Of a DNA stretch of 7,068 nt, positions 1 through 6,089 are shown piece after piece (positions within the stretch are counted from its first letter, which is position 1; each line of letters begins with the position of its first letter). The stretch is from NCBI GenBank assembly GCA_017885225.1, contig JAFNGM010000275.1, positions 1,545 to 8,612 of the forward strand. Reading direction: 5' to 3'. This stretch comes from Syntrophaceae bacterium (GTDB lineage Bacteria > Desulfobacterota > Syntrophia > Syntrophales > UBA2185). The position numbers and the translations under genes were made by a program. Under the pieces are notes generated by a model. It was not told where the DNA came from and did no database searches. It worked only from the letters and a program-made list of their open reading frames with translations.

Positions 1-225
1 GGCTCCTTGAAGGATTACGGTGAAACAATTATTATTAAACATGAAGACAATTACGCTACAGTGTATACGAATCTGAATAATAGATTTGTAAAAGTAGATG
101 ATATGGTTAAAAAAGGCAGTAGCATTGCCATTCTTGGCAAGTCGCAGAAAAAAGGGGAAGTCCTCTTAAGCTTTGAAATCAGATACAAAAATAAGGCAAG
201 AAATCCTCTCTTTTTTCTTCCGTGA
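1..225 (+). CDS. LytM/M23-fold protein, C-terminal fragment (EnvC/NlpD-like, degenerate)
   Basis: The reading frame is open from the first base of the window and ends at TGA 223-225, so only about the last 74 residues are visible and the true start lies upstream. The fragment has the end of the LytM (peptidase M23) beta-barrel: a YGETIIIKH strand, then VKVDDMVKKGSSIAILG, then a GEVLLSFEIR strand and a final NPLFFLP (family consensus NPxxWL). In active M23 endopeptidases the last motif is HLHFE, whose second histidine binds zinc. Here it reads LLSFE, so both histidines are gone. The histidine of the usual YAHL strand is also replaced, since the sequence reads VYTNL. This pattern is typical of EnvC/NlpD-type factors, which do not cut peptidoglycan but activate amidases in the periplasm. 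The fold assignment is quite sure. The amidase-activator role is inferred, because the coiled-coil part expected upstream is outside the window. No clear terminator follows the stop. Confidence 0.8.
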   Translation, partial: GSLKDYGETIIIKHEDNYATVYTNLNNRFVKVDDMVKKGSSIAILGKSQKKGEVLLSFEIRYKNKARNPLFFLP

Positions 226-312
226 GATTTGAAGATTAATCATATGCCCGCCTTCGCAGCGTCCCGTTGTCCGCTTTGTATAAGATATCGTAAAAAACGT
301 ATATTAAATATC

Positions 313-338
313 ATCTGGAAAATGGAGACTTTCCAGAT
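313..338. repeat. Perfect 9-bp inverted repeat (stem-loop) upstream of the radical SAM gene
   Basis: ATCTGGAAA (313-321) and TTTCCAGAT (330-338) are exact reverse complements separated by 8 bases. No T-run follows, so it is a poor intrinsic terminator. It could be an operator-like palindrome or, if transcription starts upstream, an RNA hairpin in the leader of the gene at 444. The rest of the 226-443 gap shows no gene or recognisable riboswitch. Confidence 0.5.
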
Positions 339-342
339 CAGA

Positions 343-371
343 TTGCAATGCTTATATTATGTCAATATATG
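343..371 (+). promoter_or_regulatory. Candidate sigma70 promoter for the radical SAM gene
   Basis: TTGCAA (343-348) and TATATG (366-371) are separated by 17 bases, which would place transcription start near 378 and leave a leader of about 65 bases before the ATG at 444. The surroundings are AT-rich, so chance matches are likely. The 313-338 palindrome ends just 4 bases before the -35 box, a position where a bound regulator could act. This is pattern evidence only. Confidence 0.35.
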
Positions 372-443
372 TAGAGGTTTCTAAAGAGAATGTAGTTAAA
401 AGCGTTGCAGTAATGATTTCATGAACAAGGAGAATAATAATTT

Positions 444-1601
444 ATGCAAAGATATTGTTCTTTTGAACAGGGACCCATCAGACCGCCCAGCGAGGCAACA
501 AGTCTTCTTATCAGGGCGACAAGAAATTGTCCTTGGAATAAGTGCGCCTTCTGCCATACGTATCGCCGTACAAAGTTTGAGGTGAGATCCGTGGAAGAGA
601 TAAAAAAAGACATCGCTTATGCGAAAGAGATTGCCGAAAGTATTAAAAATTTTTCTTGGAATCATGGTGAGGGGGGAGACGTCAGCAGGCGAATCGTGAA
701 CGTATTATCCGATCATGAAGATATTTATGACGACAGTTTCCGATCAGTAGTGTCTTGGCTTTATTATGGAGGAGAGTCGGTCTTTATTCAGGATGCAAAT
801 TCAATCATCATGAAGACAGACGATCTTGTCCAGGTATTGTCGTACATTAAAGAACAATTTCCTGTTGTAAACAGGATTACGTCATATTGCCGTTCACATA
901 CGGCGGCGAGAAAATCCGTTGAAGAATTGGAAATGCTCAAAGAATCGGGATTGACGAGAATTCATATTGGTATGGAAAGTGGGTATGATCCACTTCTGAA
1001 ATTTATGAGCAAGGGCGTCACAGCCGCCGAGCATATTGAAGGGGGAAAAAGGATAAAGGAGGCAGGCATATCACTCTGTGAATATGTAATGCCGGGCCTT
1101 GGCGGTAATCGGTGGTCGAATGAACATGCCGAGGAGACAGCCAAGGTTATCAATCAGATAAATCCTGATTTTGTGAGATTGAGATCTCTTCATGTTGTTG
1201 CAGATACGGATCTTTTTGAAATGACCCGGAAAGGTGAATTTAATCCCATCGGCGATGAAGATGTGCTGAAAGAAATAAGAAAATTTATTGAAACTCTTGA
1301 TGGTATTGAATCAACCATTGTCAGTGATCATATCCTGAATCTTCTCGAAGAGTTAAATGGAAAGCTCCCCGATGATAAATATATGCTTTTACGGATCATA
1401 GACAATTATTTTTCTCTCTCTGACGAGGAAAGGCTTGTGTACAGGGTGGGGAGAAGGACCGGAACCTATAGGAGTCTTAATGATCTCTCCGATAAGAGTA
1501 CCTACCATAAAATAAAGAGCATGATTGACCACTACGGAGTACGTGATCAGGAACACCTGGACAAAGATTTATTAAAAATAATGAACAGGTATATTCAATA
1601 A
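444..1601 (+). CDS. Radical SAM protein with CX4CX2C cluster motif, function unknown
   Basis: This 385-residue protein has the features of a radical S-adenosylmethionine enzyme. Cys29, Cys34 and Cys37 (CPWNKCAFC) form a CX4CX2C motif that should hold a [4Fe-4S] cluster, one residue longer in the first gap than the standard CX3CX2C. The TIM-barrel core runs from about residue 20 to 250. Core motifs are GGESVFIQDA (109-118), a RITSYCRSH strand (144-152), GMESG (176-180), typical of the SAM-binding face, and MPGLGG (216-221). The C-terminal part (about 280-340, with IESTIVSDHIL and GKLPDDK) looks like a group often annotated only as 'radical SAM protein' in anaerobic bacteria. That is recollection of the family, not a search result. 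No auxiliary-cluster cysteine set or B12 domain is visible, and the substrate cannot be inferred. The start at 444 has AAGGAG (427-432) 11 bases upstream. The gene stands alone, with a promoter for the next gene right behind it. Confidence 0.88.
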   Translation: MQRYCSFEQGPIRPPSEATSLLIRATRNCPWNKCAFCHTYRRTKFEVRSVEEIKKDIAYAKEIAESIKNFSWNHGEGGDVSRRIVNVLSDHEDIYDDSFRSVVSWLYYGGESVFIQDANSIIMKTDDLVQVLSYIKEQFPVVNRITSYCRSHTAARKSVEELEMLKESGLTRIHIGMESGYDPLLKFMSKGVTAAEHIEGGKRIKEAGISLCEYVMPGLGGNRWSNEHAEETAKVINQINPDFVRLRSLHVVADTDLFEMTRKGEFNPIGDEDVLKEIRKFIETLDGIESTIVSDHILNLLEELNGKLPDDKYMLLRIIDNYFSLSDEERLVYRVGRRTGTYRSLNDLSDKSTYHKIKSMIDHYGVRDQEHLDKDLLKIMNRYIQ

Positions 1602-1626
1602 CATACCCTCGATAGCACGGGATATA

Positions 1627-1655
1627 TTGACTATTATAAGATAGTATGATATAAG
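1627..1655 (+). promoter_or_regulatory. Extended -10 sigma70 promoter for carD
   Basis: TTGACT (1627-1632) lies 17 bases before TATAAG (1650-1655), and TGA directly before the -10 box gives an extended -10 (TG at 1647-1648). Transcription would start near 1662, giving a leader of about 27 bases to the ATG at 1689. This is the best promoter-like match in the window. It suggests carD is transcribed independently of the radical SAM gene that ends at 1601. Confidence 0.6.
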
Positions 1656-1688
1656 AAGAAATTTGAAAATAATGAGCGGGTGAAGAAG

Positions 1689-2174
1689 ATGTTCAAGATA
1701 GGAGATTTAGCAGTGTATCCAGCGCAAGGTGTCGGCGTTATCGAAGCGATAGAGAGCAGGGAATACATGGGGAGTAAACAGAAATTTTACGTTATGAAGA
1801 TCATGAGCAATGGCATGAAGATAATGATTCCCACCAACAGCGCAGCTTCTGTCGGACTGAGAGAAGTCATCGCAGAAGAGGAGATTCCGAAAGTATATGA
1901 AATCCTTAGAAACAAGGAAGTTACCATCGACAAACAGACGTGGAACAAACGATATAAAGAGTATTTAGATAAGATTAAGACGGGATCAGTATTTGAAATT
2001 GCGAGAGTGTTGCGGGACCTTTTCATTCTGAAGTCAGATAAAAATTTATCCTTTGGCGAAAGGAAAATGATGGATACGGCGAAGAGCTTGTTGGTAAAGG
2101 AAATATCGGTTGCGAGCAACTTAGAGGAAACCAAGGTAGAGCAGAATCTCACGACCATATTAACTGTGCAATGA
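1689..2174 (+). CDS. carD: CarD/CdnL-family RNA polymerase-binding transcription regulator
   Basis: CarD/CdnL proteins bind the RNA polymerase beta lobe and stabilise open promoter complexes, mainly at rRNA and housekeeping promoters. From the ATG at 1689 the protein has 161 residues, the usual size of the family. The N-terminal Tudor-like RNAP-interaction domain (about 1-60) carries FKIGDLAVYPAQGVG, FYVMKI and KIMIPTN, followed by SVGLREVI. The helical C-terminal domain (about 65-150) contains QTWNKRYKEYLDKI, RVLRDL and LSFGERKMM. Trp85 aligns with the tryptophan that wedges into the promoter bubble in mycobacterial CarD. In-frame GTG at 1680 would add three residues (MKK). I prefer the ATG because family members start at MFKIGD and because GGTGA (1679-1683) is a Shine-Dalgarno match 5 bases ahead of it. 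The missing TRCF helicase part separates it from Mfd. CarD next to ispD-ispF also occurs in mycobacteria. Confidence 0.93.
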   Translation: MFKIGDLAVYPAQGVGVIEAIESREYMGSKQKFYVMKIMSNGMKIMIPTNSAASVGLREVIAEEEIPKVYEILRNKEVTIDKQTWNKRYKEYLDKIKTGSVFEIARVLRDLFILKSDKNLSFGERKMMDTAKSLLVKEISVASNLEETKVEQNLTTILTVQ

Positions 2175-2190
2175 AATAAATGGGATAGGC

Positions 2191-2232
2191 CTTGCTTTAT
2201 GGCTTTTTCTCCTTTACACGAAGAAAAGCAAG
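2191..2232. repeat. 8-bp inverted repeat in the carD / PIN-TRAM gap
   Basis: CTTGCTTT (2191-2198) and AAAGCAAG (2225-2232) are exact reverse complements around a 26-base loop. A competing foldback pairs GCTTTT (2202-2207) with AAAAGC (2224-2229). Neither is followed by a T-run, although a small AGGCC/GGCTT hairpin (2187-2204) precedes TTTTT. It may be a weak attenuator or an RNA-processing hairpin between carD and the next gene. Readthrough is plausible because no strong promoter is visible before 2307. Confidence 0.4.
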
Positions 2233-2306
2233 ACCCCAATACAATAAAAATTTCGCGCAAAACCGGTCTGTATAAAAACGTTAAATAGGAAAGGGGGTGA
2301 GAAAAT

Positions 2307-3326
2307 ATGATTATTAAAATTCTCTTGATGGCAGCTTGTTCAATTAGCGGCTACTTTATTGCGTATACATACTATGGATTTCCTCTCGCCCTAGTAGGAT
2401 TATTTTTAGGATTATTAATTGCCATTTTTGTGATTCATGCCGAGGAGGCAATAAGGAAAGTATCGTTGAGGATTATATTTGGCGGTGTTGCGGGCATGAT
2501 CATAGGCCTTTTTATAGCCTTTTTTCTGGCGTATGGTCTGAATTTTGTGGGTGTTACCTGGGAGAAACAACAGGTTGCTCCCTGGATATATGCCCTGTTG
2601 ACAGGGATTATGGGGTATCTTGGACTCGTTATTGGATCAAAAAAAATTGAGGAATTCAGCTTTTTTGGTTTTGGCCAGACGAAAGAAAGTGCTGACTATG
2701 GAATCCTTGATACAAGCGTTATAATTGATGGGAGAATTGCCGATATTTGCGATACGGGCTTTATTGAAGGCAATCTGGTGGTTCCCCGATTTGTCTTAGA
2801 TGAGTTACAGTATATTGCCGATTCTTCAGATTCCATGAAACGTTCCCGTGGCAGAAGAGGACTCGATATCTTGAACCGGATGCAGCGAAGCAGCGGTATT
2901 CATATTGAGGTTGTTGACCAGGATTTCCCGAAGCTTAAAGGGGTTGATGCTAAGCTTGTGGCTTTAGCAAAAAAAATGAATGGTAAGATAATCACCAATG
3001 ATTTTAACTTGAACAAAGTTGCCGAGCTGCAAGGTATAAAAATTTTGAATGTAAACGAGCTTGCAAACGCCCTTAAACCTGTGGTTTTACCCGGTGAAAT
3101 AATGACAGTAAAAATAATAAGGGACGGAAAAGAACCGGGACAAGGAGTTGCGTATCTTGATGATGGAACGATGATCATTGTTGATAATGCACAGAAGTAC
3201 CAGGGATCAAGCGTGGAAGTGGTTGTTACCAGTGTGCTGCAAACGACTGCAGGAAGAATGATATTTTCGGAAATGAAGGAGGGTGTTGCGGACAAAAAAC
3301 CCTACGGATTCAGTGTAAAACAATAG
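2307..3326 (+). CDS. Membrane-anchored PIN and TRAM domain protein, YacL-like
   Basis: The 339-residue protein matches the architecture of Bacillus subtilis YacL. Four hydrophobic segments lie at about residues 2-21, 24-44, 56-79 and 93-110. A PIN nuclease-fold domain follows at about 132-255, and a C-terminal TRAM RNA-binding domain at about 262-322 (LPGEIMTVKI through RMIFSEM). PIN acidic positions are present: Asp135 in ILDTSVIIDGR, Asp165/Glu166 in VLDELQ, Asp214 in GVDAKLVALA and Asp232 in IITNDFN. A metal-dependent ribonuclease active site is therefore plausible, on the cytoplasmic face of the inner membrane. Family function is poorly defined, so RNA or ribosome-related activity is inference. 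The start is supported by AAGGGGGTGA (2291-2300), a strong Shine-Dalgarno 6 bases before the ATG. It precedes ispD-ispF-gltX as in Bacillus, but here an intrinsic terminator separates it from ispD. Confidence 0.9.
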   Translation: MIIKILLMAACSISGYFIAYTYYGFPLALVGLFLGLLIAIFVIHAEEAIRKVSLRIIFGGVAGMIIGLFIAFFLAYGLNFVGVTWEKQQVAPWIYALLTGIMGYLGLVIGSKKIEEFSFFGFGQTKESADYGILDTSVIIDGRIADICDTGFIEGNLVVPRFVLDELQYIADSSDSMKRSRGRRGLDILNRMQRSSGIHIEVVDQDFPKLKGVDAKLVALAKKMNGKIITNDFNLNKVAELQGIKILNVNELANALKPVVLPGEIMTVKIIRDGKEPGQGVAYLDDGTMIIVDNAQKYQGSSVEVVVTSVLQTTAGRMIFSEMKEGVADKKPYGFSVKQ

Positions 3327-3336
3327 CGCTCTGTCG

Positions 3337-3371
3337 AAGCCCGGAACGTTCCATAAGCGCCGGGCTTTTTT
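3337..3371 (+). terminator. Intrinsic terminator after the PIN/TRAM gene
   Basis: AAGCCCGG (3337-3344) pairs perfectly with CCGGGCTT (3360-3367) around a 15-base loop, and the descending arm runs into six Ts (3366-3371). It begins 11 bases after the stop codon at 3326. This is the classic form of a Rho-independent terminator and marks the end of the carD-PIN/TRAM transcription unit. Confidence 0.88.
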
Positions 3372-3417
3372 ATTATCCTCGATCGCGTGACCCCTTGAAT
3401 CCTTTAACCCTAATACC

Positions 3418-3449
3418 CTAAAGCCATCGGCTTTAGCCGACGGTAGTTC
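3418..3449 (+). mobile_element. IS200/IS605-like right-end foldback remnant upstream of ispD
   Basis: CCATCGGC (3424-3431) pairs with GCCGACGG (3436-3443) across a TTTA loop with one A/C mismatch, and is followed by TAGTTCAC (3444-3451 region begins TAGTTCA, completing GGTAGTTCAC with the stem end). A second, mutually exclusive hairpin pairs CTAAAGCC (3418-3425) with GGCTTTAG (3429-3436). Hairpins with a CGGCTTTAGCCG core followed by GGTAGTTCAC are typical of right ends of IS200/IS605-family elements, where a Y1 transposase recognises the foldback and the same DNA encodes the 3' part of TnpB guide RNA. No transposase or TnpB gene is near, so it would be a solo end or a small non-autonomous derivative. 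The identification rests on remembered family appearance, not a search. The foldback ends only about a dozen bases before the ispD start codon. Confidence 0.5.
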
Positions 3450-3457
3450 ACTGATCG

Positions 3458-4159
3458 ATGAAAACGGTTGCGATTATACCCGCTGGTGGTTCCGGAAAGA
3501 GAATGAAGGAGAAACTCTCCAAGCAATACCTGTTGCTGGACGGAATACCTATTCTTGTACACACTCTGAGGATATTTCAAAACTCGACAAAAATAGATGA
3601 GATTTTTCTCATCGTTCCTGAAAATGATATCGAGTTCGCCCGCAGGCATATTGTGGAAAAATACGGTATTTCAAAAGTAAGCCGTGTATTAACAGGAGGC
3701 AGGGAACGGCAGGATTCCGTAAGACAGGGTGTGAACGTTCTGGAAACAAATCATGATATCGTCATCATTCATGATGGGGTCAGACCTTTTATCACTGAAG
3801 AGATACTCCATGCGGTTTTTTCTGAGGCAGCAAAGGGGGGGGCGGTTACAGTCGGTGTTCCCGTCAAGGATACCGTTAAATCGGCGGATGGTCATGGATG
3901 GGTGAGGGAAACACTCGACCGCGATAGTCTTTGGCTGATACAGACTCCTCAAGCGTTTACACGGGATGTGATACAAAAGGCCTATGATGATGCGTATAAC
4001 GTTAATTATTATGGGACTGATGACGCATCGCTTGTCGAGAGGATAGGTGTTCATGTGAAGGTGATTCATGGCTCTTATGATAATATCAAGATTACCACGA
4101 AAGATGATATTGTAATGGCTGAGGTCCTCGTTCAGAAATTTAAGAAAGGAGTAAGATGA
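3458..4159 (+). CDS. ispD: 2-C-methyl-D-erythritol 4-phosphate cytidylyltransferase
   Basis: IspD transfers CMP from CTP to 2-C-methyl-D-erythritol 4-phosphate, the third step of the MEP isoprenoid pathway, in the cytoplasm. The 233-residue length is typical. The N-terminal nucleotide-binding loop is IPAGGSGKRM (7-16) followed by SKQY (21-24), with Arg15 and Lys22 as the expected catalytic pair. Other family motifs are GRERQDSVRQG (81-91), HDGVRPF (105-111), PVKDT (135-139), TPQAF (163-167), TDDAS (187-191) and DNIKIT (208-213), whose Lys211 matches the conserved substrate-contacting lysine. The ATG at 3458 must be the start because the next methionine lies within the CTP-binding loop. No Shine-Dalgarno is visible there, since the IS-like foldback occupies the leader. 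A run of eight Gs (3835-3842) lies inside the gene, with the frame intact across it. The gene overlaps ispF by 4 bases (ATGA). Confidence 0.96.
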   Translation: MKTVAIIPAGGSGKRMKEKLSKQYLLLDGIPILVHTLRIFQNSTKIDEIFLIVPENDIEFARRHIVEKYGISKVSRVLTGGRERQDSVRQGVNVLETNHDIVIIHDGVRPFITEEILHAVFSEAAKGGAVTVGVPVKDTVKSADGHGWVRETLDRDSLWLIQTPQAFTRDVIQKAYDDAYNVNYYGTDDASLVERIGVHVKVIHGSYDNIKITTKDDIVMAEVLVQKFKKGVR

Positions 4160-4638
4160 GAATCGGTATAGGATACGACAGTCACCGTCTTGTTGAGGGG
4201 GGAAGGCTGATCCTCGGGGGTGTGGAGATAGCGCATGAGAAAGGCCTCATGGGTCATTCCGATGCGGATGTTCTCGTCCATGCCATCTGTGACGCGATTT
4301 TAGGCGCACTCGGCGGAGGCGACATCGGCAGGCATTTCCCTGATACGGATCCGGCTTACAAGGGCATATCCAGCATAAAGCTGCTTCAGAAGGTATACGC
4401 CGTGGCCGGAGAGAGGGGATTTGTGGTGAATAATGTAGATTCTACGGTTATTCTGGAAAGGCCCAAGTTGATGGGCTCTATGCAGGATATGGCAGTAAAT
4501 ATCTCTAAGACATTACGCATTTCCGTGGATAGTGTAAATGTCAAAGCCAAGACGAATGAAGGGATGGGGTTAATCGGGCGTGACGAAGGTATCGCCGCCT
4601 TTGCAGTGGTTACGATACAGGAGAAAGATAACAAATGA
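4156..4638 (+). CDS. ispF: 2-C-methyl-D-erythritol 2,4-cyclodiphosphate synthase
   Basis: IspF closes the ring of CDP-methylerythritol 2-phosphate to give 2,4-cyclodiphosphate with release of CMP, the fifth step of the MEP pathway. The protein is 160 residues, as expected for this homotrimeric enzyme. Metal ligands are visible as Asp8 and His10 in GYDSHR and His42 in LVHAICDA. The substrate-binding GHSDAD (33-38) and DIGRHFPDTD (56-65) are present, as is the C-terminal TNEGMGLIGRDEGIAA (133-148) with Thr133 and Glu135. All key residues are kept, so it should be active. The start codon overlaps the ispD stop (ATGA at 4156-4159), with AAGGAG (4145-4150) at good spacing, so translation is probably coupled to ispD. 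The 3' end overlaps the gltX start. The enzyme between IspD and IspF, IspE, is not in this window. Confidence 0.97.
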   Translation: MRIGIGYDSHRLVEGGRLILGGVEIAHEKGLMGHSDADVLVHAICDAILGALGGGDIGRHFPDTDPAYKGISSIKLLQKVYAVAGERGFVVNNVDSTVILERPKLMGSMQDMAVNISKTLRISVDSVNVKAKTNEGMGLIGRDEGIAAFAVVTIQEKDNK

Positions 4639-6089
4639 TGTCACGCAAATATCGGGTCAGATTTGCCCCATCGCCTACGGGAGACCTTCATGTGGGGAAT
4701 GCCCGGACAGCCCTCTTCAACTGGCTCTTCGCCAAACATTATGGAGGCAGGTTTATCCTTCGTATCGAAGATACGGATCAAGAAAGGACTTCCAGAATAT
4801 TTGAGAGAAACCTTTTGGAAGATCTGAAATGGCTTTCTCTGTATTGGGATGAAGGACCTGAGAAAGGCGGAGAATTTGGACCGTATCATCAGATTGAACG
4901 TCTTCCTCTCTATAGTACATACCTGAAAAAGTTGATTGCGGATGAGAGGGTTTATCCCTGTTATTGCACGGAGGAAGAATTGGAGGCGGAACGCCTCACT
5001 CTCCTTTCCATGAAAATGATGCCACGCTATATGGGGGAATGCCGGAATCTGACGGATAGCGAGCGGAAGTCACTTGAAACCAAAGGAAGGAATGCCGCGT
5101 TTCGTTTTAAGGTAAAGCCCGGTTCCATTGAGTTTGACGATCTGATTCGTGGATCAATGAAGTTTGAAGGCGAGGCGATCGGCGATTTCATCATCGTACG
5201 CTCCAACGGCATCCCTTCTTATAACTTCGCCGTAGTCATTGATGATCATCTTATGGAGATCACCCATGTGATCCGGGGAGAAGACCACCTTTCCAACACC
5301 GCCATTCAGATTCTGCTCTATGGGGCGCTTGGTTTTACGCCTCCTTCATTCGCGCACCATTCACTCATTCTCGGCAGGGACCGCTCAAAGTTAAGCAAGC
5401 GTCACGGGTCGGTATCGGTGCGTGAATTCAGAAAGAAGGGGATACTGCCTAAGGCGCTCTTAAATTATTTGTCACTTTTAGGTGGTTCTCTCGGAGAAGG
5501 AAAAGAGTTCGCTTCCCTGGATGAGATCATCGATATGTTTTCCCTGGAACGGGCCGGCAAAAGCGGCGCCATCTTTGATGAAAGCAAGCTGAAATGGCTA
5601 AATGCCATGTATATAAGGGATTGTGACGTTGAAACGCTTATAGAATTGCTAACGCCCTTTCTCAAAAAAGCCGGATATGACCCCGATCTCTTGGACCACA
5701 CGTGGCTTCATCAGGTGGTGGATGCAGTAAAAGATAACATCGTTACATTGAACGAGATTAGCGGCTACATCGATATGTTCGTCGATGAAAAATACCATGT
5801 TTCAAGAGAGGCGGCGGAAATACTCCGGGGCAATACGGTCGCTGAAATTTTGAAGGCCCTTCATGAAGTATTAACTCAGAGTGAAATTTCAAGAAAGAAC
5901 TTCTACTCTACTCTCATTCATTCAGTCCGGGAAAAAACAGGTTTGAAGGCGAAGAGCATCTTGATGCCCCTGAGGGCGGCCGTTACCGGCAGGACATCGG
6001 GGCCGGAACTCGAAAAGATTTTTTCCATCTTGGGAAAAGAGTCTATTCTCAAAAGGCTGGAGCAGGCACGTCAGTTCATGGAAATGTAG
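4635..6089 (+). CDS. gltX: Glutamate--tRNA ligase
   Basis: This class I aminoacyl-tRNA synthetase attaches glutamate to tRNA-Glu in the cytoplasm. The 484-residue length is normal. The ATP-binding HIGH motif appears as HVGN (19-22) within FAPSPTGDLHVGNART, and the KMSKS loop as KLSKR (252-256). Cys109, Cys111, Tyr132 and Cys136 form the CxC...YxxxC zinc site seen in Escherichia coli GluRS, a site lost in many bacterial relatives. The catalytic core covers about residues 1-310 (RIEDTDQER at 43-51, VIRGEDHL at 212-219). The all-helical anticodon-binding part covers about 320-484 and ends with the usual KSILMPLRAAVTGRTSGPEL block. No second gltX or GatCAB gene is visible, so whether it also charges tRNA-Gln cannot be told. 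The start is taken at the first of two tandem ATGs (4635, 4638), which overlap the ispF stop. AGGAG (4619-4623) lies 11 bases upstream. Confidence 0.97.
   Translation: MMSRKYRVRFAPSPTGDLHVGNARTALFNWLFAKHYGGRFILRIEDTDQERTSRIFERNLLEDLKWLSLYWDEGPEKGGEFGPYHQIERLPLYSTYLKKLIADERVYPCYCTEEELEAERLTLLSMKMMPRYMGECRNLTDSERKSLETKGRNAAFRFKVKPGSIEFDDLIRGSMKFEGEAIGDFIIVRSNGIPSYNFAVVIDDHLMEITHVIRGEDHLSNTAIQILLYGALGFTPPSFAHHSLILGRDRSKLSKRHGSVSVREFRKKGILPKALLNYLSLLGGSLGEGKEFASLDEIIDMFSLERAGKSGAIFDESKLKWLNAMYIRDCDVETLIELLTPFLKKAGYDPDLLDHTWLHQVVDAVKDNIVTLNEISGYIDMFVDEKYHVSREAAEILRGNTVAEILKALHEVLTQSEISRKNFYSTLIHSVREKTGLKAKSILMPLRAAVTGRTSGPELEKIFSILGKESILKRLEQARQFMEM

Noticed and set aside
226..443. Riboswitch upstream of the radical SAM gene
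   Set aside because: Only a single simple hairpin is visible, with no conserved cobalamin, SAM or other riboswitch core sequence.
1680..1688. GTG at 1680 as the carD start
   Set aside because: It adds only MKK, has a weaker ribosome-binding context, and family members begin at MFKIGD. It is not excluded.
1787..2260. 157-codon open frame on the minus strand opposite carD
   Set aside because: It lies antisense to a clearly recognised CarD protein, shows no family motif and has no convincing start. It is a shadow frame.
2251..2276. Possible promoter with TATAAA at 2271 before the PIN/TRAM gene
   Set aside because: No acceptable -35 box at 16-18 bases spacing (AAATTT at best), and AT-rich chance matches are expected here.
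3408..3421. Two CCCTAA repeats eight bases apart upstream of ispD
   Set aside because: Only two copies of a six-base word, too little to call a repeat array or CRISPR.
3689..4069. 126-codon minus-strand frame opposite ispD, and similar antisense frames opposite the PIN/TRAM gene, ispF and gltX
   Set aside because: All are antisense to confidently identified conserved genes and resemble no protein family.
4580..4804. 74-codon plus-strand frame across the ispF/gltX junction
   Set aside because: It is out of frame with both ispF and gltX, which are intact and overlap there.
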